DNA of 21,303 nt from Spirochaetia bacterium. Lineage in GTDB: Bacteria > Spirochaetota > Spirochaetia > DTKZ01. Of the stretch, positions 15,883-21,303 are shown in pieces. Under the pieces are notes generated by a model. The model saw only the letters and a program-made list of their open reading frames with translations, did not search any database and was not told the origin of the DNA. Numbering within the stretch: the stretch's first letter is position 1; each line of letters starts with the position of its first letter. The DNA lies in the NCBI GenBank assembly GCA_031270615.1, contig JAISXE010000067.1, forward strand, positions 1-21,303, given 5' to 3'. The position numbers and the translations under genes were made by a program.

Positions 15883-17305
15883 GGACGGCCCCCGTTTTTC
15901 CGCTTTTCGCCCCGCCGCACAGCGCGTCCGCCAGGCGTTCCAGCTCCATGCTCCGGGAGCCTTTTACCAGCACGATGTCCCCGGCAACAAGAAAGTCCCC
16001 CACCGCCCCGCGAAGCCCGTCAAAATCCGTGAACCAGCCGAGCCTTCCCGCGAAGCCCCCTTCCTCCAGAACGCGGAAGGCATCCCCCATCTCCTCGCCG
16101 AAAAGGAACACGGCGGCGAAACCGCAGGCCGCGATCTTCCAGCCCAGGTTCTCGTGCTCCACCGCGCTCAAGCCCCCCAGCTCCTTCATGGCGCCAAGAA
16201 CGGCCACCTTGCGCCCCTTCCAGGCGAGGGAATCCACAAAATCCAGCGCGCCGCGCATGGACTGCGGGTTCGCGTTGTAGCAGTCCAGCACAAGCGTGAA
16301 CTCCCCCCGGAAAATCTGGCCCCGCCCGAAAAGCGGCGCCACGGCCTGGAGGCCCCCGCGCAGCGCCCTGCCGGAAACGCCCAGCCCTTTGCACAGGGAA
16401 ACGGCGCCCAGGGCGTTGCGCAGATTATACCGCCCCGGAAGGGGAAACCTGATGCCCCCTCCGTCAAGCGTGATGACCCAGCCGTCCAGCCCCAAATCCT
16501 TTGCGCCCCCAAAGCCGGGTGTGGAGTCCTCCCCGTAGAAAACCAAGTCCGCGCGGATCCCCTCCGCCAGAAAATCCCGAAAACCCTCGCCCTCGTGCAC
16601 ATAGGCTTTTTGCCCCCTCTCCAGGGCCTGGAACAACTTTTTCTTTTCCACGGCGATATTCTCAAGGGAACCCAGGATGCCTATGTGCGCCTGCGCGATA
16701 TTCGTAATCAGCCCCGCCTGGGGCCGCACAATGCCCACCAGGGCGTCCATCTCGCCCGCGCGGTTCATGCCCATCTCGAAGACGGCAAAACCCGGGCTGC
16801 CCCGCATCCCGAAAACCGAAAGCGGCAGCCCGATTTCCGAGTTCAGGTTGCCCTCGTTCATGAACGACGGCCCCTCCTGGGACAGAATGGCGCCAACGAT
16901 TTCCTTTGTCGTCGTCTTCCCGCTGCTTCCGGTAATGCCGACGCGAAAAGCGCCAAAACCCCCAAGATGCCGCGCCGCAAGGGCGTGCAGGGCCGCAAGG
17001 GGGGAATCCACCACAACGAAGGCGCGGCGGAGCTTCCGCGCCCCGGCCTCAAGCTCCCCCCGGCGCGCTTCCCAGTAGTCCCGCCCTGCCAGACAGGCGC
17101 GGCAGCCCCGGGAAAAGGCTTCTTCGATGTACAAATGCCCGTCGGTCCTCTCCCCCGGCAGGGGGACGAACAGGCCGCCGGGAAGTGCCTTCCGCGAGTC
17201 CACCGAGACGGAAAAGATTTCCTCCTCCGCGAAGCCGGAAAAACAGACTGCCTCACCGCCCGTCACGGCGGCAATTTCTTGCAGGGTAAAAAGTTTCTCA
17301 CTCAT
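15875..17305 (-). CDS. murF: MurF, UDP-MurNAc-tripeptide--D-alanyl-D-alanine ligase
   Basis: MurF adds D-Ala-D-Ala to the UDP-MurNAc tripeptide, the last cytoplasmic step of the precursor. The 476-residue protein starts MSEKLFTLQEIAAVTGGEAV and has the N-terminal substrate domain with SVSVDSRKALPGGLFVPLPG, the ATP loop GITGSSGKTTTKE (123-135), FEMGMNRAGE (176-185) and the DCYNANPQSM motif characteristic of MurF. The frame extends 49 codons upstream, but the ATG at 17305 gives the conserved N-terminus and overlaps the ftsL end by 8 bases. Confidence 0.96.
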   Translation of the reverse strand: MSEKLFTLQEIAAVTGGEAVCFSGFAEEEIFSVSVDSRKALPGGLFVPLPGERTDGHLYIEEAFSRGCRACLAGRDYWEARRGELEAGARKLRRAFVVVDSPLAALHALAARHLGGFGAFRVGITGSSGKTTTKEIVGAILSQEGPSFMNEGNLNSEIGLPLSVFGMRGSPGFAVFEMGMNRAGEMDALVGIVRPQAGLITNIAQAHIGILGSLENIAVEKKKLFQALERGQKAYVHEGEGFRDFLAEGIRADLVFYGEDSTPGFGGAKDLGLDGWVITLDGGGIRFPLPGRYNLRNALGAVSLCKGLGVSGRALRGGLQAVAPLFGRGQIFRGEFTLVLDCYNANPQSMRGALDFVDSLAWKGRKVAVLGAMKELGGLSAVEHENLGWKIAACGFAAVFLFGEEMGDAFRVLEEGGFAGRLGWFTDFDGLRGAVGDFLVAGDIVLVKGSRSMELERLADALCGGAKSGKTGAVHV

Positions 17306-17624
17306 CGGCGTCCTGCCCCTTTTCAGGCCGGGCGTCTTTCCCGGGCGGCCGGATGGTGATGAAACCCTCCACGCCGGGGCGCGACAGGCCCAACTCCTCC
17401 CTGCCCAAAGAATCAACGCGGCCCGGCGACTCCAGCACCGAAATACCGGCAATGTTGCGCTTGTTTTTTTCCAGAAGGTCCCGCTGCTCCGCCTCCAGCC
17501 GGGCGATTTCCCGCTTCAACGACGAGTAGCGGAAGGACTGCCATACATTCGCGCAAAACAAAAGCGGAAGAAGGGCAATGGCCGCGGCAAGCCCTATCTT
17601 TTTCAGCCTTTCGGGGATCCTCAT
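17298..17624 (-). CDS. ftsL: FtsL-like division protein
   Basis: A 108-residue bitopic protein starting MRIPERLKKIGLAAAIALLP: basic N-terminus, one membrane helix (about 9-27), a leucine-heptad coiled coil (about 30-58, SSLKREIARLEAEQRDLLEK), then a short C-terminal part ending PEKGQDADE. This architecture and the position between rsmH and murF match FtsL, which forms a complex with FtsQ/DivIB and activates FtsW. Sequence conservation in this family is slight, so the name rests on context and topology. The ATG at 17624 overlaps the rsmH stop (atga), which I prefer over a start 24 codons upstream. Confidence 0.82.
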   Translation of the reverse strand: MRIPERLKKIGLAAAIALLPLLFCANVWQSFRYSSLKREIARLEAEQRDLLEKNKRNIAGISVLESPGRVDSLGREELGLSRPGVEGFITIRPPGKDARPEKGQDADE

Positions 17625-18526
17625 GCCGCGCCCCCTTCGCAGGTCTTTTCCGCCACCCGCAAACGCGCGCTCCGGGAAGGGGGATTCGCCGCGCACTCCT
17701 CCCCGGACGGCTTCACGGCCTTGCGCGTAACAAGGCGGCAGCGGCCCGCCGCCGCCTGCTCCCGCAAATAGGTTTTTGAGCGCCTGTCCTCAAGGGAGTG
17801 GAACGCGATGACGCCCAGCCTTCCGCCCTCAGGCAGGATATCCAGCGCCGCCGACAGCATCCTGTCCAGCCTCTCCAGTTCCCGGTTCACGGCTATCCGC
17901 AGGGCCTGGAAGCACCTCGTGGCGGGATGCAGCCTGCCGTGGCGGTATGAGGCGGGAACGGAGTTCCAGACTATTTCCGCGAATTCCTTCGCGCTCCCAA
18001 TGTGTTTTTCCGCCCGCCTGCGCACAAGCTCGCGGGCAATGCGCCGCGAGTACCTTTCCCCGCCCAGGGCAAAGAAAAGGTCGGCAAGGGTTTTCTCATC
18101 CCGCGAGGCAAGGATATCAGCGGCGGTCTCCCCTCCCGAAGGCCACAGCCGCATATCCAAAGGTTCCTCCGCGCCAAAACTGAAGCCCCGGCCGGATCGG
18201 CTGTAATGGAAAAGTGAAATGCCCAAATCCAGCAGAATCCGGTCCGGCCGTTCATCCAGGGGATAATCGCGCAAAAACTCGTCCGTCCAGGCATGGAACC
18301 CCGTGAACCTCTCGCCGCAGGGCCCCAGGCGCAGACGGGCCCGCTCCAAAATGGCAGGATCCGCGTCTAGCCCAACGGCCCGAAGGCGCGGGAAACGGGA
18401 AAGGAAAGCCTCGCAGTGGCCGCCTTCTCCCAGCGTGCCGTCCAGAAGAAGGCCGTCCTCCTTCACCGGCTGCAAATAGAGCAAAACCTCTTCAATCATA
18501 ACTGACGCATGAACTATTTCCACCAT
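17621..18526 (-). CDS. rsmH: RsmH (MraW), 16S rRNA m4C1402 methyltransferase
   Basis: RsmH uses S-adenosylmethionine to N4-methylate C1402 of 16S rRNA, fine-tuning the ribosomal P site. The 301-residue product opens with VHASVMIEEVL, then the SAM-binding LDGTLGEGGHCEAF (about 28-41), the LLDLGIS motif, HPATRCFQALRIAVNRELER, and VIAFHSLEDRRSKTYLRE, all signature segments. The ATG at 18526 follows agaggg and keeps the conserved HASVM element. It is the second gene of the dcw operon, 41 bases after mraZ, and overlaps ftsL. Confidence 0.97.
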   Translation of the reverse strand: MVEIVHASVMIEEVLLYLQPVKEDGLLLDGTLGEGGHCEAFLSRFPRLRAVGLDADPAILERARLRLGPCGERFTGFHAWTDEFLRDYPLDERPDRILLDLGISLFHYSRSGRGFSFGAEEPLDMRLWPSGGETAADILASRDEKTLADLFFALGGERYSRRIARELVRRRAEKHIGSAKEFAEIVWNSVPASYRHGRLHPATRCFQALRIAVNRELERLDRMLSAALDILPEGGRLGVIAFHSLEDRRSKTYLREQAAAGRCRLVTRKAVKPSGEECAANPPSRSARLRVAEKTCEGGAA

Positions 18527-18544
18527 ACCCTCTAAAATTTCCCA

Positions 18545-18596
18545 GTTTTAGAAGAAAATTCGTTCCTTCAGTTTTTGAAGAAAACTCGATCCTTCA
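18545..18596. repeat. 26-base tandem duplication at the end of mraZ
   Basis: 18545-18570 and 18571-18596 are adjacent direct copies, 23 of 26 identical. On the - strand one copy supplies the last mraZ codons (LKDRVFF) and the other lies just past the stop, where it would read LKERIFF then stop in the equivalent frame. A 26-base unit shifts frame, so the duplication changed the C-terminus of MraZ slightly. Confidence 0.85.
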
Positions 18597-19020
18597 GCCT
18601 CTTCTGGTTTTCCCTGTAGACTCCCATCTCCGACGTTTCCCTCTTATGCAACGCATATTTCTCAACATCCCAGATCTCCATAAACTTGATGACCCCCAGG
18701 ATGAGGACTTCCTTCTTCAAATCCGCATGAAGCTTCAACGACGGGGGAATAAGAATCCTTCCCACCCTGTCGATCTCCAGCTCCTGCGAAGGCGCGATAA
18801 TGCTGCGGTAGGTCACCCGGTCTTCCTCGCTGAACGGCGACATGTTATCCATGACCTTGGACGAAAAAATCTCCCATTCCTCCGGCGTGTACAGCCAGAG
18901 GTTCTCGTCAGGCCCCTTTGTCGCCCACAAAATATTCCCGGCAATTTGCGAACGCAGTTTGGAAGGCACCAAAATCCTCCCCTTGTCGTCCATCGTAATG
19001 CCGAATTCGCCCGTCAGCAT
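18568..19020 (-). CDS. mraZ: MraZ, transcriptional regulator of the dcw operon
   Basis: MraZ is a ring-forming SpoVT/AbrB-fold DNA-binding protein that represses its own dcw operon in bacteria studied. The 150-residue product carries the two expected half-repeats: ITMDDKGRILVPSKLR (about 8-23) and EIDRVGRILIPPSL (about 82-95), each with the D-x-x-GR-I motif that contacts DNA. Length is normal. The ATG at 19020 follows taggaa, and a good promoter lies about 42 bases upstream. It is the first gene of the - strand operon, as usual. The last residues lie in a 26-base tandem duplication. Confidence 0.96.
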   Translation of the reverse strand: MLTGEFGITMDDKGRILVPSKLRSQIAGNILWATKGPDENLWLYTPEEWEIFSSKVMDNMSPFSEEDRVTYRSIIAPSQELEIDRVGRILIPPSLKLHADLKKEVLILGVIKFMEIWDVEKYALHKRETSEMGVYRENQKRLKDRVFFKN

Positions 19021-19029
19021 GTATTCCTA

Positions 19030-19064
19030 CCCATCGCACCCACTTTTTCCTAACTTTTACCACT
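19030..19064 (-). promoter_or_regulatory. Candidate MraZ operator boxes
   Basis: Between the mraZ -10 and its ATG the - strand holds G-rich elements at roughly 10-base steps: AGTGG (19064-19060), AGTTAGG (19055-19049), AGTGGG (19044-19039) and ATGGG (19034-19030). MraZ binds direct repeats of TGGG-type pentamers about one helical turn apart upstream of mraZ in other bacteria. The spacing is close to but not exactly regular, so this is a candidate autorepression site. Confidence 0.5.
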
Positions 19065-19091
19065 ATAGCGCAGGCCTTATAAAATTGTCAA
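19062..19091 (-). promoter_or_regulatory. mraZ / dcw operon promoter
   Basis: On the - strand TTGACA (19091-19086) is separated by 18 bases from TATAGT (19067-19062), a near-consensus housekeeping sigma promoter, giving a 5' leader of about 35 bases before mraZ. Confidence 0.8.
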
Positions 19092-19206
19092 TAAGCGCCA
19101 ACAAAATTCTGTCTACATTTTGCTGTTTTTTCCAAAATTCCTTGCCTTTTGTTAAGTAGATGGCCCACTTCCAAGAAAAAAACCAATTTATTCCCCCAAT
19201 TTTCCC

Positions 19207-19239
19207 TCAAGTTTAACAAATTTCTCTTCAAGTTTAACA
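19207..19239. repeat. Pair of 12-base direct repeats, possible regulator site
   Basis: TCAAGTTTAACA occurs exactly at 19207-19218 and 19228-19239, a 21-base period (two helical turns), within the AT-rich region between the mraZ promoter and the forward promoter at 19304. Spacing on the same face of the helix suggests a binding site for an unknown regulator. Confidence 0.6.
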
Positions 19240-19303
19240 GGGAATCGTCAAAAAAGCAAGAGAATTCAAGTGGGAAAAAATATTATAATGGAAAACCATA
19301 GTG

Positions 19304-19332
19304 TTGACAGAATGCATACCACGCTATATATA
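19304..19332 (+). promoter_or_regulatory. Strong forward promoter with palindromic -10 region
   Basis: TTGACA (19304-19309), 17-base spacer, TATATA (19327-19332). The -10 lies inside a perfect 16-base palindrome, acgctatatatagcgt (19321-19336), which could be an operator. No good coding start follows for about 700 bases. Confidence 0.65.
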
Positions 19333-19364
19333 GCGTAGGTCGGCATTATTTCATCTGCGGCCCA

Positions 19365-19395
19365 GGACAAACCACTGACCCTGCGGACAGCACGG
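19365..19395 (+). repeat. Dispersed repeat copy (accactgacc...gcggac family)
   Basis: aaccactgaccctgcggac here matches the pair at 20945-20963 and 20980-20998 nearly base for base. The family lies only in gene-free DNA of this window. Confidence 0.65.
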
Positions 19396-19465
19396 AAAAA
19401 AACGGACTTCCCGCACAAAATCCGCCTCCTTCTTTGTCCGTGATGTCAGCGCCCCCCCTTCCCTG

Positions 19466-19505
19466 TCCGGGTGCGGTTTTTGCCCTGGAAAAAACCGCAC
19501 CCGGA
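19466..19505. other. Perfect 16-base-stem hairpin
   Basis: tccgggtgcggttttt (19466-19481) pairs exactly with 19490-19505 around an 8-base loop. The T-run is in the stem and no T-run follows, so it is not a classical terminator; it may be a structural element of a transcript or a repeat. Confidence 0.75.
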
Positions 19506-19769
19506 AATTGCGGGAAACCGCGTGATCGCCCACAGGGTTCTCCCGGTTATGCGGCAACCTGCCTGAATGCAGCGCGATTGCCTGCAATCGCGGTCGCGGT
19601 TTATCGGCCTTTCGCGATTTCCTGATTGCAACCACTGGGCGAAGCCCCACAAAATCACGCAATTTCCGTGATTTGGAAGGCATGGTCCATCAGCCCCTTT
19701 GGGGCTGGCAATTATAGGTATTCATTTGTATGCGCCGCACGCAGCGCTGAATTGTACCCCGCACCTGCC

Positions 19770-19881
19770 GGAGGCAGCCCCTGGGCGCGCGAGGGATCGG
19801 AGGGGCGCGAAGCGGCCACGCGCCGAGCGCGGGGCGGAACCCCCGCAGAGCCCGGTTTTTTGCGGCCTTGCCGCAAAAAAC
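19770..19881. repeat. GC-rich intergenic block ending in a 12-base hairpin
   Basis: About 110 bases of very GC-rich, weakly structured sequence unlike its neighbours, ending in a perfect 12-base stem, gttttttgcggc (19855-19866) with 19870-19881, loop ctt. T-rich sequence follows on the + strand (ttcttctttt, 19891-19900), so the end could act as a transcription stop. No gene is supported on either strand; I suspect a dispersed intergenic element. Confidence 0.4.
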
Positions 19882-19929
19882 GCGCCCAAATTCTTCTTTT
19901 AACGCCTAACTGTCCGTGCTGCCGGTTTT

Positions 19930-19950
19930 GTCCGCGGCGTCCGTGGTTGA
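19930..19950 (-). repeat. Dispersed repeat fragment, reverse orientation
   Basis: gtccgcggcgtccgtggttg on the + strand is a reversed relative of the accac...gcggac family seen at 19365 and 20945. Confidence 0.45.
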
Positions 19951-19975
19951 ATTTTTTGCGGGCACTGCGGCGGCA

Positions 19976-20004
19976 TTGTAAGGCTTGGCGTTTTCTGGTA
20001 TAGT
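19976..20004 (+). promoter_or_regulatory. Promoter for the purA-like gene
   Basis: TTGTAA (19976-19981), 17-base spacer, TATAGT (19999-20004) with a TGG just before the -10. Predicted start is near 20011, giving a leader of about 25 bases before the ATG at 20036. Confidence 0.65.
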
Positions 20005-20035
20005 GTGGGGGAAAAACCACAATCAGGGGAAGGGT

Positions 20036-20374
20036 ATGGGAATTCGGGGTGAAATTTTTTCTACGCGGTCAAGCGCAAAGTCGGAAAAGCGGACGTATTT
20101 TTTCAATGTCAAGGAGAACCGCGCGGGGGACATTTTTTTGAATGTCGTGGAAAGCAAGAAGCACGGGGAGGCGGATTTCGAGCGGCATCAGATTGTCGTT
20201 TTCCAGGAGGACATGGAAGAATTTTTGCAGGCCATGGACAAGGCCGTGGCTGCCATGAAGCCCGCGGCTGCGGCGGCAAAACGCGCGCCCTGGCGGACGG
20301 GGCCTATTTTCCGGGTTCCCGGTACAGGCGGAAGCTCTTCCGGTGAATCGGGCAGGGACCCAGCTTCAGAATAG
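20036..20374 (+). CDS. Pur-alpha-like DNA/RNA-binding protein (DUF3276, BpuR-like)
   Basis: The 112-residue product begins MGIRGEIFSTRSSAKSEKRT and has the PUR-domain motifs TYFFNVKENRAGDIFLNVVE and RHQIVVFQEDMEEFLQAMDK (to about residue 68), followed by an Ala-rich stretch and a 35-residue Ser/Gly/Pro-rich tail. Bacterial PUR proteins bind single- and double-stranded nucleic acids; the Borrelia member BpuR regulates genes at DNA and mRNA level. The ATG at 20036 is preceded by aggggaaggg; the frame is open 17 codons more upstream, across the promoter, and is not used. The last 71 bases overlap the end of rnhB on the opposite strand, so the tail is antisense to a conserved gene and probably not functionally constrained. 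Confidence 0.9.
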   Translation: MGIRGEIFSTRSSAKSEKRTYFFNVKENRAGDIFLNVVESKKHGEADFERHQIVVFQEDMEEFLQAMDKAVAAMKPAAAAAKRAPWRTGPIFRVPGTGGSSSGESGRDPASE

Positions 20375-20897
20375 CCTCCCAGTGGGCGGCCGTGGGATAG
20401 CCCTTGTGCCGCTCAAAACCGTAACCGGGGTACTGGAGGGCAAAGGCCGCCATGATCCTGTCGCGCTGCGTCTTCGCCAGAATCGAGGCGGCCATAATCT
20501 CCGGCACAAAGGTGTCCCCCTTCACCACGGCACGGCAGGCGGCCGCGCAGCCCCCGGGGCATTTGTTGCCGTCGATGAGGACTTCCTCCAGCGGCACGGC
20601 TATGCCTTCCAGCGCCCGCCTCATCGCGGCCAGGGTGGCTTGAAGGATGTTCAGCCTGTCTATCTCCCCGGCGGGCGCTTCCGCGATGTGGAAGGCCAGC
20701 GCCTTCTGCCGGATAAGCCGTTCCGCTTCCTCGCGCCTGCGGGAGGAGGAAAAGGCTTTGGAGTCGGCCAGTATCCCCCTGGGGAAATCCTCCGGCAGGA
20801 CAACCGCCGCCGCCACGACAGGACCGGCCAGCGGACCCCTGCCGGCCTCGTCGATTCCGCAAATGACCATGCCCGATTGTGCCCCATTACTATTCAT
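20304..20897 (-). CDS. rnhB: RNase HII
   Basis: RNase HII cuts RNA-DNA hybrids and removes single ribonucleotides from DNA. The 197-residue product has the catalytic N-terminal motif GIDEAGRGPLAGPVVAAAVV (Asp and Glu of DEAGRG), VLIDGNKCPG, the VKGDTFVPEIMAASILAKTQ segment with its conserved Lys/Asp, and the C-terminal YGFERHKGYPTAAHWEAILK. All core residues are present. The ATG at 20897 is the longest reading; an ATG nine codons later (20870), starting MVICGIDEAGRG, would also fit the family and neither has a strong ribosome-binding site. Its 3' end overlaps the purA-like gene tail to tail by 71 bases. Confidence 0.95.
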   Translation of the reverse strand: MNSNGAQSGMVICGIDEAGRGPLAGPVVAAAVVLPEDFPRGILADSKAFSSSRRREEAERLIRQKALAFHIAEAPAGEIDRLNILQATLAAMRRALEGIAVPLEEVLIDGNKCPGGCAAACRAVVKGDTFVPEIMAASILAKTQRDRIMAAFALQYPGYGFERHKGYPTAAHWEAILKLGPCPIHRKSFRLYREPGK

Positions 20898-20944
20898 TTA
20901 GGCAAGCCCGGCATTGATAAAAAAGCCGTGAACTACAAAAACCT

Positions 20945-21023
20945 AACCACTGACCTCGCGGACAAGACGGACAAAAACAAACCACTGACCACGCGGACGG
21001 GGACGGACGAAAAACATTTTTTT
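20945..21023 (+). repeat. Dispersed repeat, two tandem copies
   Basis: aaccactgacctcgcggac (20945-20963) and aaccactgaccacgcggac (20980-20998) are near-identical, 35 bases apart, followed by gacggggacggacgaaaaac and a T8 run. Relatives lie at 19365 and, reversed, at 11556, 19930 and 21044-21060. No open frame here is convincing. Confidence 0.7.
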
Positions 21024-21043
21024 TAATCTCCATTTCCATCTCT

Positions 21044-21060
21044 GCGGTGTCCGTGGTGAT
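21044..21060 (-). repeat. Dispersed repeat fragment, reverse orientation
   Basis: gcggtgtccgtggtgat is an inverted relative of the copies 45-100 bases to its left, so the gene-free region 20898-21083 is largely repeat DNA. Confidence 0.5.
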
Positions 21061-21083
21061 CTTCTTAAGCTGTATTTTTGGTC

Positions 21084-21113
21084 TTGACACCATGCCAGCG
21101 GATGTGGTAGTAT
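21084..21113 (+). promoter_or_regulatory. Strong forward promoter
   Basis: TTGACA (21084-21089), 18-base spacer, TAGTAT (21108-21113); TATACA three bases later is an alternative -10 at poorer spacing. It points at the gene starting at 21273. Confidence 0.65.
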
Positions 21114-21119
21114 ACATAC

Positions 21120-21272
21120 GATGCTGATAATTCGTGTCGTAATTCATTTTTTTAAGACTGCGGGAAAGCACTGCGGGATAAATACCATGTAATAAACCAT
21201 AACTGACAATTAGGCCAAAACGAAGGCGGACGGGTGTAGTCTGCCCAAAATCTCTGGCCGAAGGAGTCTGTT
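21120..21272 (+). promoter_or_regulatory. Long 5' leader of the last gene
   Basis: About 150 bases of leader contain a 9-base direct repeat actgcggga (21157 and 21170) and a 7-base stem-loop (21225-21231 with 21239-21245, one G-U pair, loop gggtgta) about 16 bases before the ribosome-binding site. I recognise no known riboswitch class. Regulation through the leader is possible but unproven. Confidence 0.35.
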
Positions 21273-21303
21273 ATGGAAAAAATCGAGTTTTTGGACGGGA
21301 AGT
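21273..21303 (+). CDS. Unidentified protein, first ten codons only
   Basis: ATG at 21273 is preceded by aaggag (21261-21266) at good spacing and by a strong promoter with a long leader, so a real gene very likely begins here. The visible residues are MEKIEFLDGK, too few to assign a family. The window ends in codon 11. Confidence 0.75.
   Translation, partial: MEKIEFLDGK

Larger units (their letters stand above)
19340..19710 (+). ncRNA. Possible non-coding transcript rich in stem-loops (unidentified)
   Basis: Downstream of the strong promoter no credible protein is encoded, yet the strand can form successive hairpins: 19466-19505 (16-base stem, 8-base loop), 19510-19521 (gcgg-GAAA-ccgc, a GNRA tetraloop), 19573-19592 (9-base palindrome), 19637-19647 (gggc-gaa-gccc), 19652-19674 (8-base stem) and 19691-19707 (7-base stem, ttt loop). 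I do not recognise tmRNA, RNase P RNA, SRP RNA, 6S RNA or a tRNA. The region may instead be a mosaic of palindromic repeats, since gggcgaagcccc also occurs at 11247-11258. The 3' end is a guess. Confidence 0.35.

Noticed and set aside
15830..17359. A 509-codon open frame on the + strand through murF.
   Set aside because: It is antisense to a well-conserved enzyme, has Pro/His/Arg-rich composition and no recognisable domain; it follows from the high GC content.
19466..19505. Strong hairpin considered as a rho-independent terminator.
   Set aside because: The T-run lies within the stem and none follows on either strand, so the classical terminator form is not met.
19712..20020. 102-codon frame on the - strand and overlapping + strand frames in the GC-rich block.
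   Set aside because: Low-complexity Arg/Ala/Pro/Gly products of repeat-like sequence without start signals.
19340..20035. Looked for tRNA, tmRNA, RNase P RNA, SRP RNA and 6S RNA.
   Set aside because: None of their conserved cores was found; only unassigned hairpins remain.
20890..21171. 93-codon frame on the - strand after rnhB.
   Set aside because: It is translated repeat DNA, crosses a strong promoter of the opposite strand and has no conserved motif.

Overview
The window comes from a spirochaete, most likely a moderately GC-rich member of the Treponema lineage. This rests on three things: the flagellar gene order (fliF-fliG-fliH-fliI-fliJ-flbB-fliK-flgD-flgE-flbD-motA-motB-fliL) with the spirochaete-specific periplasmic collar gene flbB; a hook protein carrying the Lys165/Cys178 pair that is cross-linked in Treponema; and a spirochaetal Pur-alpha-like (DUF3276) protein. 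Species cannot be named from the sequence alone.

Bases 1-11135 (+ strand) hold a tightly packed flagellar operon that enters from outside the window. It encodes the MS-ring end (fliF), the rotor switch (fliG), the export ATPase complex (fliH, fliI, fliJ), a collar protein (flbB), hook-length control (fliK), hook cap (flgD), hook (flgE), a small stator-linked protein (flbD), the stator (motA, motB) and fliL. Genes overlap or are separated by a few to about 30 bases, nearly all with clear Shine-Dalgarno sequences. The usual next gene, fliM, is absent.

Bases 11136-11617 are a non-coding junction filled by a very large inverted repeat (nearly perfect 91-base arms inside a looser outer pair) and a fragment of a dispersed GC-rich repeat. 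Ribosome-binding sites without credible genes lie just outside the repeats on both sides. Bases 11618-19020 (- strand) hold a compact division and cell-wall (dcw) cluster, transcribed mraZ-rsmH-ftsL-murF-mraY-ftsW-ftsQ-ftsA, running tail to tail into the flagellar operon. Its usual last gene, ftsZ, is also absent. A missing fliM on one side and a missing ftsZ on the other, with repeats between, mark a likely rearrangement junction.

Bases 19021-20035 are about 1 kb without a convincing gene. They contain the mraZ promoter and candidate MraZ boxes, a pair of 12-base direct repeats 21 bases apart, a strong forward promoter whose -10 lies inside a perfect 16-base palindrome, and then a run of stem-loops and repeat fragments that could be a non-coding RNA or a mosaic of palindromic repeats. 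Bases 20036-20897 hold a purA-like nucleic-acid-binding gene (+) and rnhB (RNase HII, -), which overlap tail to tail by 71 bases. The right end carries more copies of the dispersed repeat, a strong forward promoter, a leader of about 150 bases and the first ten codons of an unidentified gene.

No mobile-element transposase, CRISPR array, tRNA or rRNA was seen.
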